Assembly: GCA_029880065.1 (NCBI GenBank)
Contig: JAOUPD010000022.1
Location: 1-13,957, forward strand
Length of the DNA stretch: 13,957 bases
Reading direction: 5' to 3'
Origin: Hadesarchaea archaeon
GTDB taxonomy: Archaea > Hadarchaeota > Hadarchaeia > Hadarchaeales > Hadarchaeaceae
Shown here: positions 13,927 to 13,957 of the stretch, in pieces
Layout of the letters: each line of letters starts with the position of its first letter
Position numbering within the stretch: position 1 is the stretch's first letter
Program-made: the position numbers and the translations under genes
Notes under the pieces: generated by a model
Told to the model about the DNA's origin: nothing
What the model saw: only the letters and a program-made list of their open reading frames with translations
Database searches by the model: none

Positions 13927-13957
13927 TCTATTTTTATTAAAAAAAGGGAAGAGGATT
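13927..13957 (+). terminator. T-run after the tRNA fragment
   Basis: TTTTT at 13931-13935, in an A/T-rich context directly after the tRNA-like 3' end, resembles the T-rich stops seen behind archaeal tRNA genes. No stable hairpin is visible. The window ends here and nothing else can be assigned. Confidence 0.3.

Overview
This is archaeal chromosomal DNA. It carries the classic RNA polymerase / translation gene cluster, followed by a short accessory segment. Archaeal hallmarks are RpoH, a largest polymerase subunit split into A' and A'', a NusA made only of two KH domains, archaeal-type S7, S10, S12 and L30e, EF-1A instead of EF-Tu, TATA-type promoters, tRNA genes without encoded CCA, and GGAGG/GGTGAT ribosome binding sites. 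The second-largest subunit (RpoB) is one unsplit chain while RpoA is split. Among euryarchaea this fits Thermoplasmata- or Thermococci-like lineages better than class II methanogens, Archaeoglobi or haloarchaea, whose RpoB is usually split. I cannot name the genus.

Layout: 1-92 holds a TATA promoter. tRNA-Lys(TTT) at 93-167 lies 25 nt upstream of rpoH. Then rpoH, rpoB, rpoA1, rpoA2, rpl30e, nusA, rps12 and rps7 run on the + strand with junctions of a few bases or overlaps (the largest gap is 42 nt), so they look like one operon. tuf (EF-1A) has its own TATA box and strong ribosome binding site, and rps10 follows after 50 nt. No EF-2 gene lies between rps7 and tuf, where many euryarchaea have one. 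Together these genes supply the polymerase core (B, A', A'', H), a transcription factor, ribosomal proteins of both subunits and the factor that delivers aminoacyl-tRNA.

The right end differs. An intact tRNA-Ser(TGA) at 11094-11178 is followed by one A+T-richer gene for a ten-helix P-type cation-transporting ATPase (11307-13841), then by a 3' half-tRNA fragment resembling tRNA-Ser in the same orientation (about 13869-13924). Intact tRNA, cargo and duplicated tRNA 3' end in direct orientation is the footprint left by archaeal tRNA-targeting integrases, so the ATPase may be cargo of a decayed integrated element. No integrase is in the window.

Other points worth a look: rpoB, rpoA1 and rpoA2 lie in one continuous reading frame interrupted only by two UAG codons; all four ribosomal protein genes appear to start with GTG or TTG; and A' has an extra four-cysteine cluster. 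No intergenic stretch exceeds 300 bases. No CRISPR array, insertion sequence or clearly novel multi-gene system is visible.
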